From positions 4,824,001-4,888,000 of the forward strand of contig NZ_CP109171.1 of assembly GCF_036246005.1 (NCBI RefSeq): a DNA stretch of 64,000 bases, written 5' to 3'. Below the pieces are notes generated by a model. That model searched no databases. It was given only the letters and a program-made list of their open reading frames with translations, and had not been told where the DNA came from. This DNA comes from Streptomyces sp. NBC_01723. GTDB taxonomy: Bacteria > Actinomycetota > Actinomycetes > Streptomycetales > Streptomycetaceae. A program made the position numbers and the translations under genes. Each line of letters opens with the position of its first letter. Within the stretch, counting starts at the first letter, position 1. Below are positions 33,382 to 42,331 of this stretch, one piece after another.

Positions 33382-33572
33382 CCCGCATGACCGAACTGGT
33401 CTGGTTCAAGAGCAGCTACAGCGGCGGCAACGACGGCAACTCCTGCGTCGAGATCGCGAAGACCCCCGGCACGATCCACGTCCGCGACTCCAAGCACGTG
33501 GAAGCGGGCCCCCGCCTGGCGCTCACCCCGACCGCCTGGGCGACCTTCCTGCCGTACGCGTCGCAGGACTGA
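33378..33572 (+). CDS. DUF397 protein (Scr2-like), second copy
   Basis: This is a 64-residue DUF397 protein. I chose the GTG at 33378, which overlaps the first copy's stop as GTGA and aligns the N-terminus exactly (VTRMTELVWFKSS against MIREAELAWFKSS); the ATG at 33387 is the alternative. Most of the protein is identical to copy one (FKSSYSGG, CVEIAK, PGTIHVRDSK). Its last 50 bases overlap the convergent XRE gene on the other strand. Confidence 0.88.
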   Translation: MTRMTELVWFKSSYSGGNDGNSCVEIAKTPGTIHVRDSKHVEAGPRLALTPTAWATFLPYASQD

Positions 33573-34428
33573 CCGCGGACGGTGCGACCTCCTGCGTCCC
33601 GACGACCGCCAGCAGCTCCAGCAGCCCGGCGCTCTCCGTCCCCACCGCCGGTGTGAACCAGAGCAGCCGCTGACGCCCGTCCTCGCTGAACAGGTTGAGG
33701 CAGTTGACCTCGATCAGGCCCAGCGTGGGGTGGTTGAGCCGTTTGCGGTCGTCGCGCCGGAAGGCGACGTCGTGGTCGGCCCACAGCGCGGCGAACTCGG
33801 GTGAGACGTCGAGCAGCGTACGGATCATGGAGCCGGCCTCCGGATCCCGCGCGTCCCTGCGCGCGGCGGCGGCCCGCAGGTCGGCGACGAAGGCGCGGGA
33901 CTGGCTCTCGTGGTCGGCCTCGGGATACAGCTCCCGCGCCGCGGGCTCGGTGAACCAGCGGTGCACGAAGCTGGCCCTTGGCCCCCGCAGCCCGGACTGG
34001 TCCCCGAGCAGCGCCACGGCCAGCGGATTCTGTACGAGGGTGACGTGCAGGTCGGTGATCACCTGGGCCGGGGTCGAGGTCATCCGGCCGAGCAGGTCGA
34101 GCATGCCGGGGTGGATGTGCGAGGCGGCCCCGCCCTGCACGGGCACCGGCCGGTCGGCGAGCCGGTAGAGGTAGTCCCGCTCGTCGGCGGAGAGCCGCAG
34201 CGCCCGCGCCAGCGCGGCGATCATCTGCTCCGACGGCTGAGACCCGGCACCCCGCTCCAGCTCGTTGTAGTAGTCCACCGAAGCCCCGGCGAGCTGGGCG
34301 ACCTCCTCGCGGCGCAGCCCGGGGACCCGGCGGCGCGGCCCGGAGGACAGCCCCACGTCGGCCGGCCGGATGCGTTCACGCCGGGACCGGAGGAAGGCTC
34401 CCAGCTCGGTGTGGTTCACGGCGCCCAT
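33523..34428 (-). CDS. XRE-family regulator with MmyB-like ligand-binding domain
   Basis: This 301-residue regulator has an N-terminal HTH (ELGAFLRSRRERI...LRREEVAQLAGASVDYYNELERG) and a C-terminal MmyB-like domain (about 110-275, with VTLVQNPLAVALLG, RTLLDVSPEFAALWADHDVAF and NHPTLGLIEVNCLNLF). The ATG at 34428 (MGAVNHTELG) fits the family start. It is divergent from the SDR gene, across a perfect palindrome that is its probable operator. Confidence 0.9.
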   Translation of the reverse strand: MGAVNHTELGAFLRSRRERIRPADVGLSSGPRRRVPGLRREEVAQLAGASVDYYNELERGAGSQPSEQMIAALARALRLSADERDYLYRLADRPVPVQGGAASHIHPGMLDLLGRMTSTPAQVITDLHVTLVQNPLAVALLGDQSGLRGPRASFVHRWFTEPAARELYPEADHESQSRAFVADLRAAAARRDARDPEAGSMIRTLLDVSPEFAALWADHDVAFRRDDRKRLNHPTLGLIEVNCLNLFSEDGRQRLLWFTPAVGTESAGLLELLAVVGTQEVAPSAVSPATRTAGRSPRRSG

Positions 34429-34460
34429 GCACCCATTCTGCGCCCGGCCGGGTCGCCCAC

Positions 34461-34481
34461 CCAGGGGATGACATCCCCTGG
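34461..34481. promoter_or_regulatory. Perfect 21-bp palindromic operator
   Basis: CCAGGGGATG, one central base, then CATCCCCTGG: both 10-base arms match exactly. It lies midway between the XRE/MmyB regulator (start 34428, reverse) and the SDR gene (start 34514, forward). That position is ideal for repression of both by the regulator. Confidence 0.75.
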
Positions 34482-34513
34482 TTGCGTGGGCCGGGGCGGC
34501 GCAGGGTGAAGAC

Positions 34514-35293
34514 ATGACCGACATGACAACGAGCACACAGCCCACCCGGCACGACCCGGCCCCCGGCCCCCGGGTCGCCGTCGTCACCGGAGGCTCCCGC
34601 GGCATCGGCCGGGCCGTCTCCCATAAGCTCGCACGGGACGGCCTGGCGGTCGTCGTGAACTACGCACGCGACGCGGCGTCCGCCGAGGAGACGGTCGCGG
34701 CGATCACCGCGGCCGGCGGCCGGGCGGTCGCCGTACAGGCCGACGTGGCGGACGAGAAGGAGGTCGCCGCGCTGTTCGACCGGGCGGAGCGGGAGTACGG
34801 CGGGGTGGACGTGGTGGTGAACGCCGCCGGCCGGATGACCCTGTCGACCGTCGCCGACCTGGGCCTGGCGGCCCTCGACGCCATGCACCGCACCAACATC
34901 CGCGGCACCTTCGTCGTCGCCCAGCAGGCCGCCCGGCGGCTGCGCGCGGGCGGCTCGCTGGTGACCTTCTCGACCTCCGTGGTCGGCACGCAGTTCCCCG
35001 AGTACGGGGCGTACGTGGCGAGCAAGGCGGCGGTGGAGGGGGTGACGCTGATCCTGGCGCGGGAACTGCGCGGCCGGGACGTCACCGTGAACACGGTCGC
35101 GCCCGGCCCGACGGCGACCGATCTCTTCCTGGACGGCAAGACCCCCGAGCAGATCGACCGCCTCGCGAAGATCCCCCCGCTGGAGCGGCTGGGCAGCCCC
35201 GAGGACATCGCCGAGGTGGTGGCCTTCCTGGGCAGCCCGGCGGGTCACTGGGTGAACGGTCAGGTCCTGCGCGCCAACGGAGGGCTGGTCTGA
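34514..35293 (+). CDS. Short-chain dehydrogenase/reductase
   Basis: This 259-residue classical SDR has TGGSRGIG (25-32) for NAD(P) binding, NAAG, and the catalytic YxxxK as Tyr167/Lys171 (YVASK), with the Ser in FSTSVVG. VNTVAPGPTATDLF follows. The 3-oxoacyl reductase-like wording and the Arg after the glycine motif suggest NADPH. The substrate is unknown. It is directly followed by a tautomerase gene and divergent from an MmyB-type regulator, a common arrangement in Streptomyces. Confidence 0.93.
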   Translation: MTDMTTSTQPTRHDPAPGPRVAVVTGGSRGIGRAVSHKLARDGLAVVVNYARDAASAEETVAAITAAGGRAVAVQADVADEKEVAALFDRAEREYGGVDVVVNAAGRMTLSTVADLGLAALDAMHRTNIRGTFVVAQQAARRLRAGGSLVTFSTSVVGTQFPEYGAYVASKAAVEGVTLILARELRGRDVTVNTVAPGPTATDLFLDGKTPEQIDRLAKIPPLERLGSPEDIAEVVAFLGSPAGHWVNGQVLRANGGLV

Positions 35294-35294
35294 C

Positions 35295-37002
<1,708 letters not shown>

Positions 37003-37035
37003 GAAATCACCCACCCCGCCCGACGGGGACCGGGT

Positions 37036-37395
37036 TCAGTGGTCGGAGTAGCTGAAGTCACCCACGGTCCAGGCACTGACGTCCTCGATCGCCACGCGGT
37101 ACATACCGCCCGTTTCCGGGATTCCCATGGTGCCCTGGAGGATCCGGGCGACATGGAAGTGCAGGTGCGTGGGTGGCCCGGCCTTCTCCGCTTGACCGTC
37201 GAAGACGGCGGAGAAGTCGCCCAGGTCGGCTGAGTCCGTCAGCACTTCCGACACCCGCCGCCTCCAGACCCTCTCGGGGGCCAGGCGGCCGGTGATGACG
37301 GCACCGTGGGTGACCACGGTCAGGGACATCTGGCTGCTCTGCCCGGACTCCACGAGGGCGGCGATGTCGATGAGCAGCTCGTCAGGCTTCTGCAT
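37036..37395 (-). CDS. Gas vesicle accessory protein GvpU-like
   Basis: This 119-residue protein starts MQKPDELLIDIAALVESGQ and has a beta-rich core (SLTVVTHGAVITGRLAP), the pattern I associate with GvpU-like proteins of Streptomyces. No gas-vesicle structural genes are in the window, so the name describes similarity only. No clear ribosome-binding site precedes the ATG at 37395. It follows the MerR-like gene on the reverse strand, with a 49-base gap, and may form an operon with it. Confidence 0.55.
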   Translation of the reverse strand: MQKPDELLIDIAALVESGQSSQMSLTVVTHGAVITGRLAPERVWRRRVSEVLTDSADLGDFSAVFDGQAEKAGPPTHLHFHVARILQGTMGIPETGGMYRVAIEDVSAWTVGDFSYSDH

Positions 37396-37444
37396 GAGAA
37401 CGGATTTTATCCGCCGGTCCGGCCGGGCGGACCATTCGGTGGTA

Positions 37445-37801
37445 TCAGCGGGCAGGACGAGCACTCCCGGCCGTGTCCGCGGCGGTCCCGGCATCGCGGC
37501 GCCGCAGCTCGTCGTTGATGCGCTGGGCCTCTTCGAGCTGGTCTTCCAGGATGATGATGCGGCAAGCCGCCTCGATGGGAGTTCCCTGGTCAACCATCTC
37601 GCGGGCGCGAGCGGCGATACGCAGCTGGTAGCGGGAGTAGCGACGGTGGCCGCCCTCGGAGCGCAGGGGCGTGATCAGCCGGGCTTCGCCGAGGGCCCGC
37701 AGGAAGGCGGGCGTGGTGCCGAGCATCTCGGCCGCCCGTCCCATGGTGTACGCGGGGTAGTCGTCGTCGTCGAGTCGGTCGAGCGGTGTGTCTGCGGTCA
37801 T
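37445..37801 (-). CDS. MerR-family transcriptional regulator
   Basis: This 118-residue protein has a MerR winged helix-turn-helix (YTMGRAAEMLGTTPAFLRALGEARLITPLRSEGGHRRYSRYQL, about 16-58), then a helical stretch (ILEDQLEEAQRINDELRRRD) for dimerisation. There is no metal- or drug-binding C-terminal domain. The ATG at 37801 follows AGAGG. A 32-bp perfect palindrome lies 29 bases upstream of the start. It is probably co-transcribed with the GvpU-like gene. Confidence 0.85.
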   Translation of the reverse strand: MTADTPLDRLDDDDYPAYTMGRAAEMLGTTPAFLRALGEARLITPLRSEGGHRRYSRYQLRIAARAREMVDQGTPIEAACRIIILEDQLEEAQRINDELRRRDAGTAADTAGSARPAR

Positions 37802-37829
37802 CTGCACCTCTGTTGGCGGAATGCGTCGA

Positions 37830-37861
37830 GGGGCCTTGGTGCCGTACGGCACCAAGGCCCC
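37830..37861. promoter_or_regulatory. 32-bp perfect palindrome upstream of the MerR-like gene
   Basis: GGGGCCTTGGTGCCG (37830-37844), TA, and its exact complement (37847-37861) form a palindrome just before the MerR start on the reverse strand. As RNA it would be a 5'-leader hairpin; as DNA it could be a MerR-type operator. Confidence 0.6.
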
Positions 37862-38329
37862 GAGGGATTTGTAACACCATCTGCCGGCTTACTGCACTGC
37901 CGGCCTTCTGTTTCCGCTCCGGCCCTCGTCGAGGGGCGGGCGGACAAGGGATCGCGGATGCGTGACCGTGGGACCACCTTCCGTTCCGGGGCCTGCGGTA
38001 CCCGGTGAGAACGTTCTCGCCCGGGCGATCCTGATGGCGTCCTCCTCCTTCTCTCTGTCGTACCTCTCGGTGTTACCGGTCCTGCGTGCTTCTCACATGC
38101 GGGCAGTTCGTCTCTGCCGCGCCTCACTGACTTCTTGGCTACACGAGGAGACTAACCCCAGGTGCTGCCGCATGTCTACAGCGGTCACGACAGATTTTGC
38201 TCCAAACGGGGGGGCGATTATCTGACGCGAGCGCCGTCCGGCGACATCTGCCGCTCCTCCCGGCCACTCGAACGGTGGGACGATGGCGGCACGGATCATC
38301 GAACGACGAACGGGGAGGCCGGTTACGTC
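37862..38329 (+). other. Gene-free interval between the MerR-like gene and the immunity-like island
   Basis: No credible gene is seen in this 468-base stretch. It holds an imperfect 25-bp inverted repeat (38003-38027) with a perfect core GAGAACGTTCTC (38009-38020). The ribosome-binding site GGGGAGG (38312-38318) of the next gene is at its end. Local base composition is lower in GC around 38050-38220, which is compatible with promoters facing both ways, but no clear -35/-10 pair is visible. Confidence 0.5.
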
Positions 38330-38977
38330 ATGGCCCGTTACACGGAGGCACTGACCGTCGAGCGAGGCGGGTTCCGGATCAAGGTGCCGGAGTCCTGGTG
38401 GGAGTTCGACGTCCGCCCGGAGTCCCGGGACGACTCGATCCGCCGCATGGTCGACGACCGCGTCCGCAGGCACCCGGAGCTGGCCCCCTCCCGCTCCGCG
38501 TACGTCACCTTCCTCCAGAAGGCGGCCTCGGACGCGTGGAAGTCGGGCGCCCTGTACTGCGGCTGCATGGCGGAGAGCTTCGGCGGCGACACCCCGATCA
38601 CGGGCTCGGTGACGGTGTCGTTGGTAGGTGGCCGCACGTCGTCCGGCGACCCCCTCCCCACCGACCCGGCCGCCATAGCCTCGCAACTCGCCGTCAAGGA
38701 ACCGAAGAAGCCCGGCGACTCCTGGCGCAAGGTCACCACGGTCGACATCCCCGGCGTGGGCCCCGCCGCCCGCACCCAGGGCGTGGAGGACATCCCGGTC
38801 CCGGACGACGCCCTGAACCGCACGGTCCGCGCGGTCCTCATGCAGACGTACATCCCGGTCCCCGGCCAGGAGGGCAAGGTCGCCCTGGTGGCGGGCAGCA
38901 GCCAGGTCCTCGACCTGGCGGACTCCTTCTTCGACATCTTCGACGCGATCACGTCTTCGTTCCGGTTCGCGGACTGA
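38330..38977 (+). CDS. Hypothetical protein, Mog1/PsbP-like fold suspected
   Basis: This 215-residue cytoplasmic protein starts MARYTEALTVERGGFRIKVPESWWEFDV and ends in AGSSQVLDLADSFFDIFDAITSSFRF. The opening GF-x-VP-x-W and the final I-x-x-SF pattern resemble Mog1/PsbP-like domains, as in mycobacterial LpqN relatives. There is no signal peptide and no catalytic motif. The ATG at 38330 lies 11 bases after GGGGAGG. It is first in a run of five small genes; the next encodes an immunity-type protein. Confidence 0.7.
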   Translation: MARYTEALTVERGGFRIKVPESWWEFDVRPESRDDSIRRMVDDRVRRHPELAPSRSAYVTFLQKAASDAWKSGALYCGCMAESFGGDTPITGSVTVSLVGGRTSSGDPLPTDPAAIASQLAVKEPKKPGDSWRKVTTVDIPGVGPAARTQGVEDIPVPDDALNRTVRAVLMQTYIPVPGQEGKVALVAGSSQVLDLADSFFDIFDAITSSFRFAD

Positions 38978-38988
38978 CCCCTCACCCC

Positions 38989-39975
38989 ATGAGTCAGCGA
39001 TGGTCGACGCGCACGGAGACCGTGCTGCGCAGAGCGGGCTGGCGCCCGGGCCGCGCGGTGCCGACGGTCACCTGGGAGTCGGTCCTGCGCGAGCGCGGCG
39101 GCTTCGCACCTCACGAGGCCGCGCGCCGGTTCCTCGCCGAGTTCGGCGGCCTGGTGACGTACGGCTGGCCGGCCGACACGATCGCCACCTCGTCGGCCAT
39201 CAGCTTCGACCCTCTGACGGCCGAGTGGCAGGACGAACGCTTCGCGAGGGCGAGCCGCGAAGCGGGCGCGCCCCTCTACCCCGTGGGCACGGCGGACGAA
39301 GGCGCCACACTCCTGGGCCTCGGCGAGGACGGGTCACTCCACCTGCTGCGCGACCGGGCGGAGTTCCTTTCCACGACCACGGACCAGGCTTTGGACCGCC
39401 TGGTGGACATGCAGGCCACCGCGTCCGCGCTCTGGAAGCCGAGCGGAGGCGCAGCGGACGACCACGCCTTCTGGCGGCGCGTGGACACGGTGGACCCCGC
39501 CCCGGACACCACGTCGCCCCGCTGGCCGGCGGAGACGGACCGGGTGCTGCGGGCGGCCGGCTGGTCTCCCGGCAGAGCCGTCCCCACGGACACCTGGGAG
39601 AGCCTCCTGCTGGAGACCGGCGGTTTCGAACTCCACGACGCCGCTCGCCGCTTCCTGGCGGAATTCGGCGCACTGCGAGTCCCGCACCGCGAGCCATGGG
39701 ACGAGATGCCGTGGAGGGAGTTCTCCCTGGACCCCTTGCTGGCCTTCTGGGACACGGAGATCATCGAAGACCTGTCCGACCGGGCGGGTGCGGCCCTCTA
39801 CCCCATCGGCATGCACGGCCGCCGCAACTCGCACCTGACCATGGCCGAGGACGGTGCGGTGTACGAGGGCATGGACGACGTCTGGCTGCTGGCCGCCTCC
39901 CCGGACCAGGCGATGGAGCGCATCACCAGGAGGAACCGGCCGACGACCGTGCGAAAGGGCCCGAGCGCACCGTGA
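38989..39975 (+). CDS. Tandem SUKH-family (SUKH-3-like) immunity-type protein
   Basis: This 328-residue protein consists of two homologous halves (about 7-140 and 183-318). Each half has VLRxAGWxPGRAVPTxTWES, GGF, HxAARRFLAEFG, a FDPL/LDPL segment and a closing LYPxG...G motif. SUKH-3 domains occur in cytoplasmic immunity proteins that neutralise polymorphic nuclease toxins. The ATG at 38989 is 11 bases after the previous stop, with a weak ribosome-binding site. No toxin gene is next to it. Its stop overlaps the next start as GTGA. Confidence 0.8.
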   Translation: MSQRWSTRTETVLRRAGWRPGRAVPTVTWESVLRERGGFAPHEAARRFLAEFGGLVTYGWPADTIATSSAISFDPLTAEWQDERFARASREAGAPLYPVGTADEGATLLGLGEDGSLHLLRDRAEFLSTTTDQALDRLVDMQATASALWKPSGGAADDHAFWRRVDTVDPAPDTTSPRWPAETDRVLRAAGWSPGRAVPTDTWESLLLETGGFELHDAARRFLAEFGALRVPHREPWDEMPWREFSLDPLLAFWDTEIIEDLSDRAGAALYPIGMHGRRNSHLTMAEDGAVYEGMDDVWLLAASPDQAMERITRRNRPTTVRKGPSAP

Positions 39976-40397
39976 CAGCCGAACCGAACTGGGAAACGGG
40001 CGAGGGCCTACTCGGCATCGACGACCCCGCCGAATGGGACGCGGCATTCGAAAGAGGAGAGCGAAGCCTCGGCACCGCGGCGATCGGGTTGGCCTTCAAC
40101 TGCCCACTGCAGGAGGCATCGCCGCGGATCATCCGCGCCATGAAGTTGCCGGATGCAGCCCAGCGCGGCTTCGCCTACACCGCAGCGGGCACCGCGGCCC
40201 GGCTCAACGGCGAGTTGACGCCAGAGTTGTACGCCGCGCTGCGGGCGGCGGGCCCCGGCCGCGGAGGCATCGCCGGGTACGCCATCGCCGACACCATGAC
40301 CTTCGTGCCGTTCCGACGACTGCCCCTCTGGCTCAAGAGACGGACAATCGCTTCGTATTTAGCGGGCAAATGGGATACCTGGCGATTCACGGAATGA
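39972..40397 (+). CDS. Hypothetical protein with a TTA codon
   Basis: This 141-residue protein is read from a GTG that overlaps the SUKH stop (GTGA). The helical sequence (PLQEASPRIIRAMKLPDAAQRGFAYTAAGTAARLN) suggests a HEAT-like repeat fold. Leu130 is encoded by TTA (40359-40361), a codon that in Streptomyces needs the bldA tRNA. Translation near the C-terminus would then be developmentally limited. No known family is recognised; the location suggests an immunity-associated role. Confidence 0.7.
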   Translation: MTAEPNWETGEGLLGIDDPAEWDAAFERGERSLGTAAIGLAFNCPLQEASPRIIRAMKLPDAAQRGFAYTAAGTAARLNGELTPELYAALRAAGPGRGGIAGYAIADTMTFVPFRRLPLWLKRRTIASYLAGKWDTWRFTE

Positions 40398-40401
40398 GTA
40401 C

Positions 40402-40917
40402 ATGACTGACATAAGTGCGGAACTGAACCGGCTGTCCGAACTCGATGAACTCTCCGGACCGGAGGTGGCAGCCGTGCTCGATGCCGGGGGCTGGACGGGT
40501 GAGCGCCGGAATCCTGCGAAGGAATGGGCGACGGCCTGGCGACGCGGCGACGCCCGGGTGTGGATCCAGGGAGACGGGCCCGCGGTACAGGTGGAGTTCA
40601 CGGTCTGGCACCGCGACGTCGATGACGAACGACCTGACCCTGACACCTATTTTGACGACCTCTACGACGCGGCTTCCGCGAGGCTTCCTGGTCTCGTGGC
40701 GCAATTGAAGTCAGGACACCTCGGAGCCAGACTGGAGAGCTCCGACGAGGACCTGACGAATGGCGCGGACTACATCGAGCATTCTGCGTGGCGGGTCGCG
40801 GACAAGGTCGTCCTGGCCGGCGCCAAGCACGACGACACCGATGTTCCAGTCCAACTTGTCGTGGTGGTACGCGACTATGCCGCTGACGCGGAGGACGACG
40901 GCGGAGAGTGGCCGTAG
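40402..40917 (+). CDS. Hypothetical acidic protein of the immunity-like island
   Basis: This 171-residue acidic protein begins MTDISAELNRLSELDELSGPEVAAVLDAGGW. It has a beta-rich middle (ARVWIQGDGPAVQVEFTVWHRDV) and a hydrophobic strand LVVVVRDY before an acidic end. It starts 4 bases after the previous stop. The GC content is slightly lower than in the surrounding core genes, which fits horizontal mobility. No family is recognised. Confidence 0.65.
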   Translation: MTDISAELNRLSELDELSGPEVAAVLDAGGWTGERRNPAKEWATAWRRGDARVWIQGDGPAVQVEFTVWHRDVDDERPDPDTYFDDLYDAASARLPGLVAQLKSGHLGARLESSDEDLTNGADYIEHSAWRVADKVVLAGAKHDDTDVPVQLVVVVRDYAADAEDDGGEWP

Positions 40918-41000
40918 CGGAGCCTCGCCTCTAGGGCGCTGGACAAACCCGGCGGGGACCAACATTTCTTTTTCCAGAACTGACAGAGAAGGTTCGCGTA

Positions 41001-41426
41001 GTGAATGAGAAAGTCGAATCCCGCTTGCGGAATGCCGGCCTCGAGGTGCTGGGAATGTATGAGGGACAGGGTGGGCCGACAGTCCCGGAGGTCTTCCGTA
41101 GCGTGGTGCACCTCGATGCCGAGCCTGTCGAGCGCATCCGTCGGGGCGAGGCCGACGCGAGCAGGGTCGTGGACCAGCGATGGAAAGCGCGTGCGATGGC
41201 CGGGGGGATCGTGGCCGGGGACGGTTCATTTCTGGCCGCCGCCGGTATGGAGTTGGGATGGGTCCAGGTGAGGCTGACCGAGCGCACGTCGGTCTCGGCC
41301 ACCGAGGACCAGCCGGGTGAGCTTCTCTTCATCGCCAGGTCACTGCGTGGTCACCGCGCCCTCGCCGTCGGCGCTGAGGGAAGTGAGTACTGGCTCCTGG
41401 AGGCCGAGTTTCCGGAGGTTGCCTGA
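41001..41426 (+). CDS. Hypothetical protein of the immunity-like island
   Basis: This 141-residue protein begins MNEKVESRLRNAGLEVLGMYEGQGG from a GTG with GAGAAGG 8 bases upstream. It has a mixed alpha/beta pattern ending in ELLFIARSLRGHRALAVGAEGSEYWLLEAEF. It is the last gene before the S10 leader. The function is unknown; a toxin-immunity or SUKH-associated role is only inferred from position. Confidence 0.62.
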   Translation: MNEKVESRLRNAGLEVLGMYEGQGGPTVPEVFRSVVHLDAEPVERIRRGEADASRVVDQRWKARAMAGGIVAGDGSFLAAAGMELGWVQVRLTERTSVSATEDQPGELLFIARSLRGHRALAVGAEGSEYWLLEAEFPEVA

Positions 41427-42006
41427 TTTTGGTCGACTGTGTGGACCCGCACCGGTCGTCCAAGCCCAAGCAGGGCACGGGCCAGGTGAGACAGGGGCGC
41501 AGACCTCGAGGCCCGGCTCGTCCGGTCGGAGCACCGTTCGGTCACGCCGCTCCCGACCCGTGGGCGTCTGACCGACGAGGCAGGTCGGCCGCCCGTGAGG
41601 TGTACCCCCCGCCGCTGTGGGGTACAGTCACCCGCTTCGATTGGCCAGCGCAACCCCCCGTATGGCAGACTAGCGGGGTTGCTCGGTCGAGTGCCGATGC
41701 TGCGCGCCTCCCGCCGGGAGGACCGGAAGCGAGTCCCACAGTACTCGTCGTCCCTGTTCAGGGGCGGACGTACGGGAATCTTCCGGGAAGTGTCAGCGGG
41801 GTACCGGCCAGGCACCCGGTGGGCTTCTCGCCCCCGGTCCGCGGTTCCGGAAGGGCCCGCACCTCCCAGGGCAGGGATGTTCGAACAAGGGACATCTGTG
41901 TCAGCGAGAGTGCGACACGCCCGACCGCGTGGGTCGGAGGCGGGGCGTGGAGACACAAGGGCAGCCGGGTCCAGAGCGTTACGAGAGACAGGACTACTGA
42001 GTAGCC
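41427..42006 (+). promoter_or_regulatory. Long S10 operon leader
   Basis: This 580-base interval holds no credible gene. It contains a hairpin TGTACCCC/GGGGTACA (41601-41626), a second GCAACCCC/GGGGTTGC (41650-41682), and the 25-nt element shared with rpsL (41914-41938). That element is enclosed by TGTGTC/GACACA (41898-41903 with 41952-41957). A weak promoter TTGGCC (41641-41646)...CAGACT (41666-41671) has a 19-base spacer. In E. coli L4 controls the S10 leader; no equivalent site is recognised here. Confidence 0.6.
41914..41938 (+). promoter_or_regulatory. Leader element shared with the str operon (S10 copy)
   Basis: This 25-nt element begins CGACACG and contains CCGACC-GCGTG-GGTCGG (6-bp stem, 5-base loop). 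It differs at one position from the rpsL leader copy at 16056-16080. It ends 68 bases before the rpsJ start. Confidence 0.7.
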
Positions 42007-42315
42007 ATGGCGGGACAGAAGATCCGCATCCGGCTCAAGGCCTACGACCACGAGGTCATCGACTCCTCGGCGAAGAAGATCGTCGAGACGGTGACGCGTA
42101 CTGGTGCGTCGGTCGCGGGCCCGGTGCCGCTGCCCACTGAGAAGAACGTGTACTGCGTCATCAAGTCGCCGCACAAGTACAAGGACTCGCGCGAGCACTT
42201 CGAGATGCGCACGCACAAGCGCCTCATCGACATCCTCGACCCGACCCCCAAGACCGTTGACTCTCTGATGCGACTCGACCTCCCGGCCGGTGTCGACATC
42301 GAGATCAAGCTCTGA
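42007..42315 (+). CDS. rpsJ: 30S ribosomal protein S10
   Basis: This 102-residue S10 is a head protein of the 30S subunit and, as NusE, a partner of NusB and NusG in antitermination. It begins [19 protein letters not shown] and has the loop segment [18 protein letters not shown]. It is first in the S10 operon. The distance to rplC is 16 bases. Confidence 0.98.
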   Translation: MAGQKIRIRLKAYDHEVIDSSAKKIVETVTRTGASVAGPVPLPTEKNVYCVIKSPHKYKDSREHFEMRTHKRLIDILDPTPKTVDSLMRLDLPAGVDIEIKL

Positions 42316-42331
42316 GGGCGGTGATCTGAAG

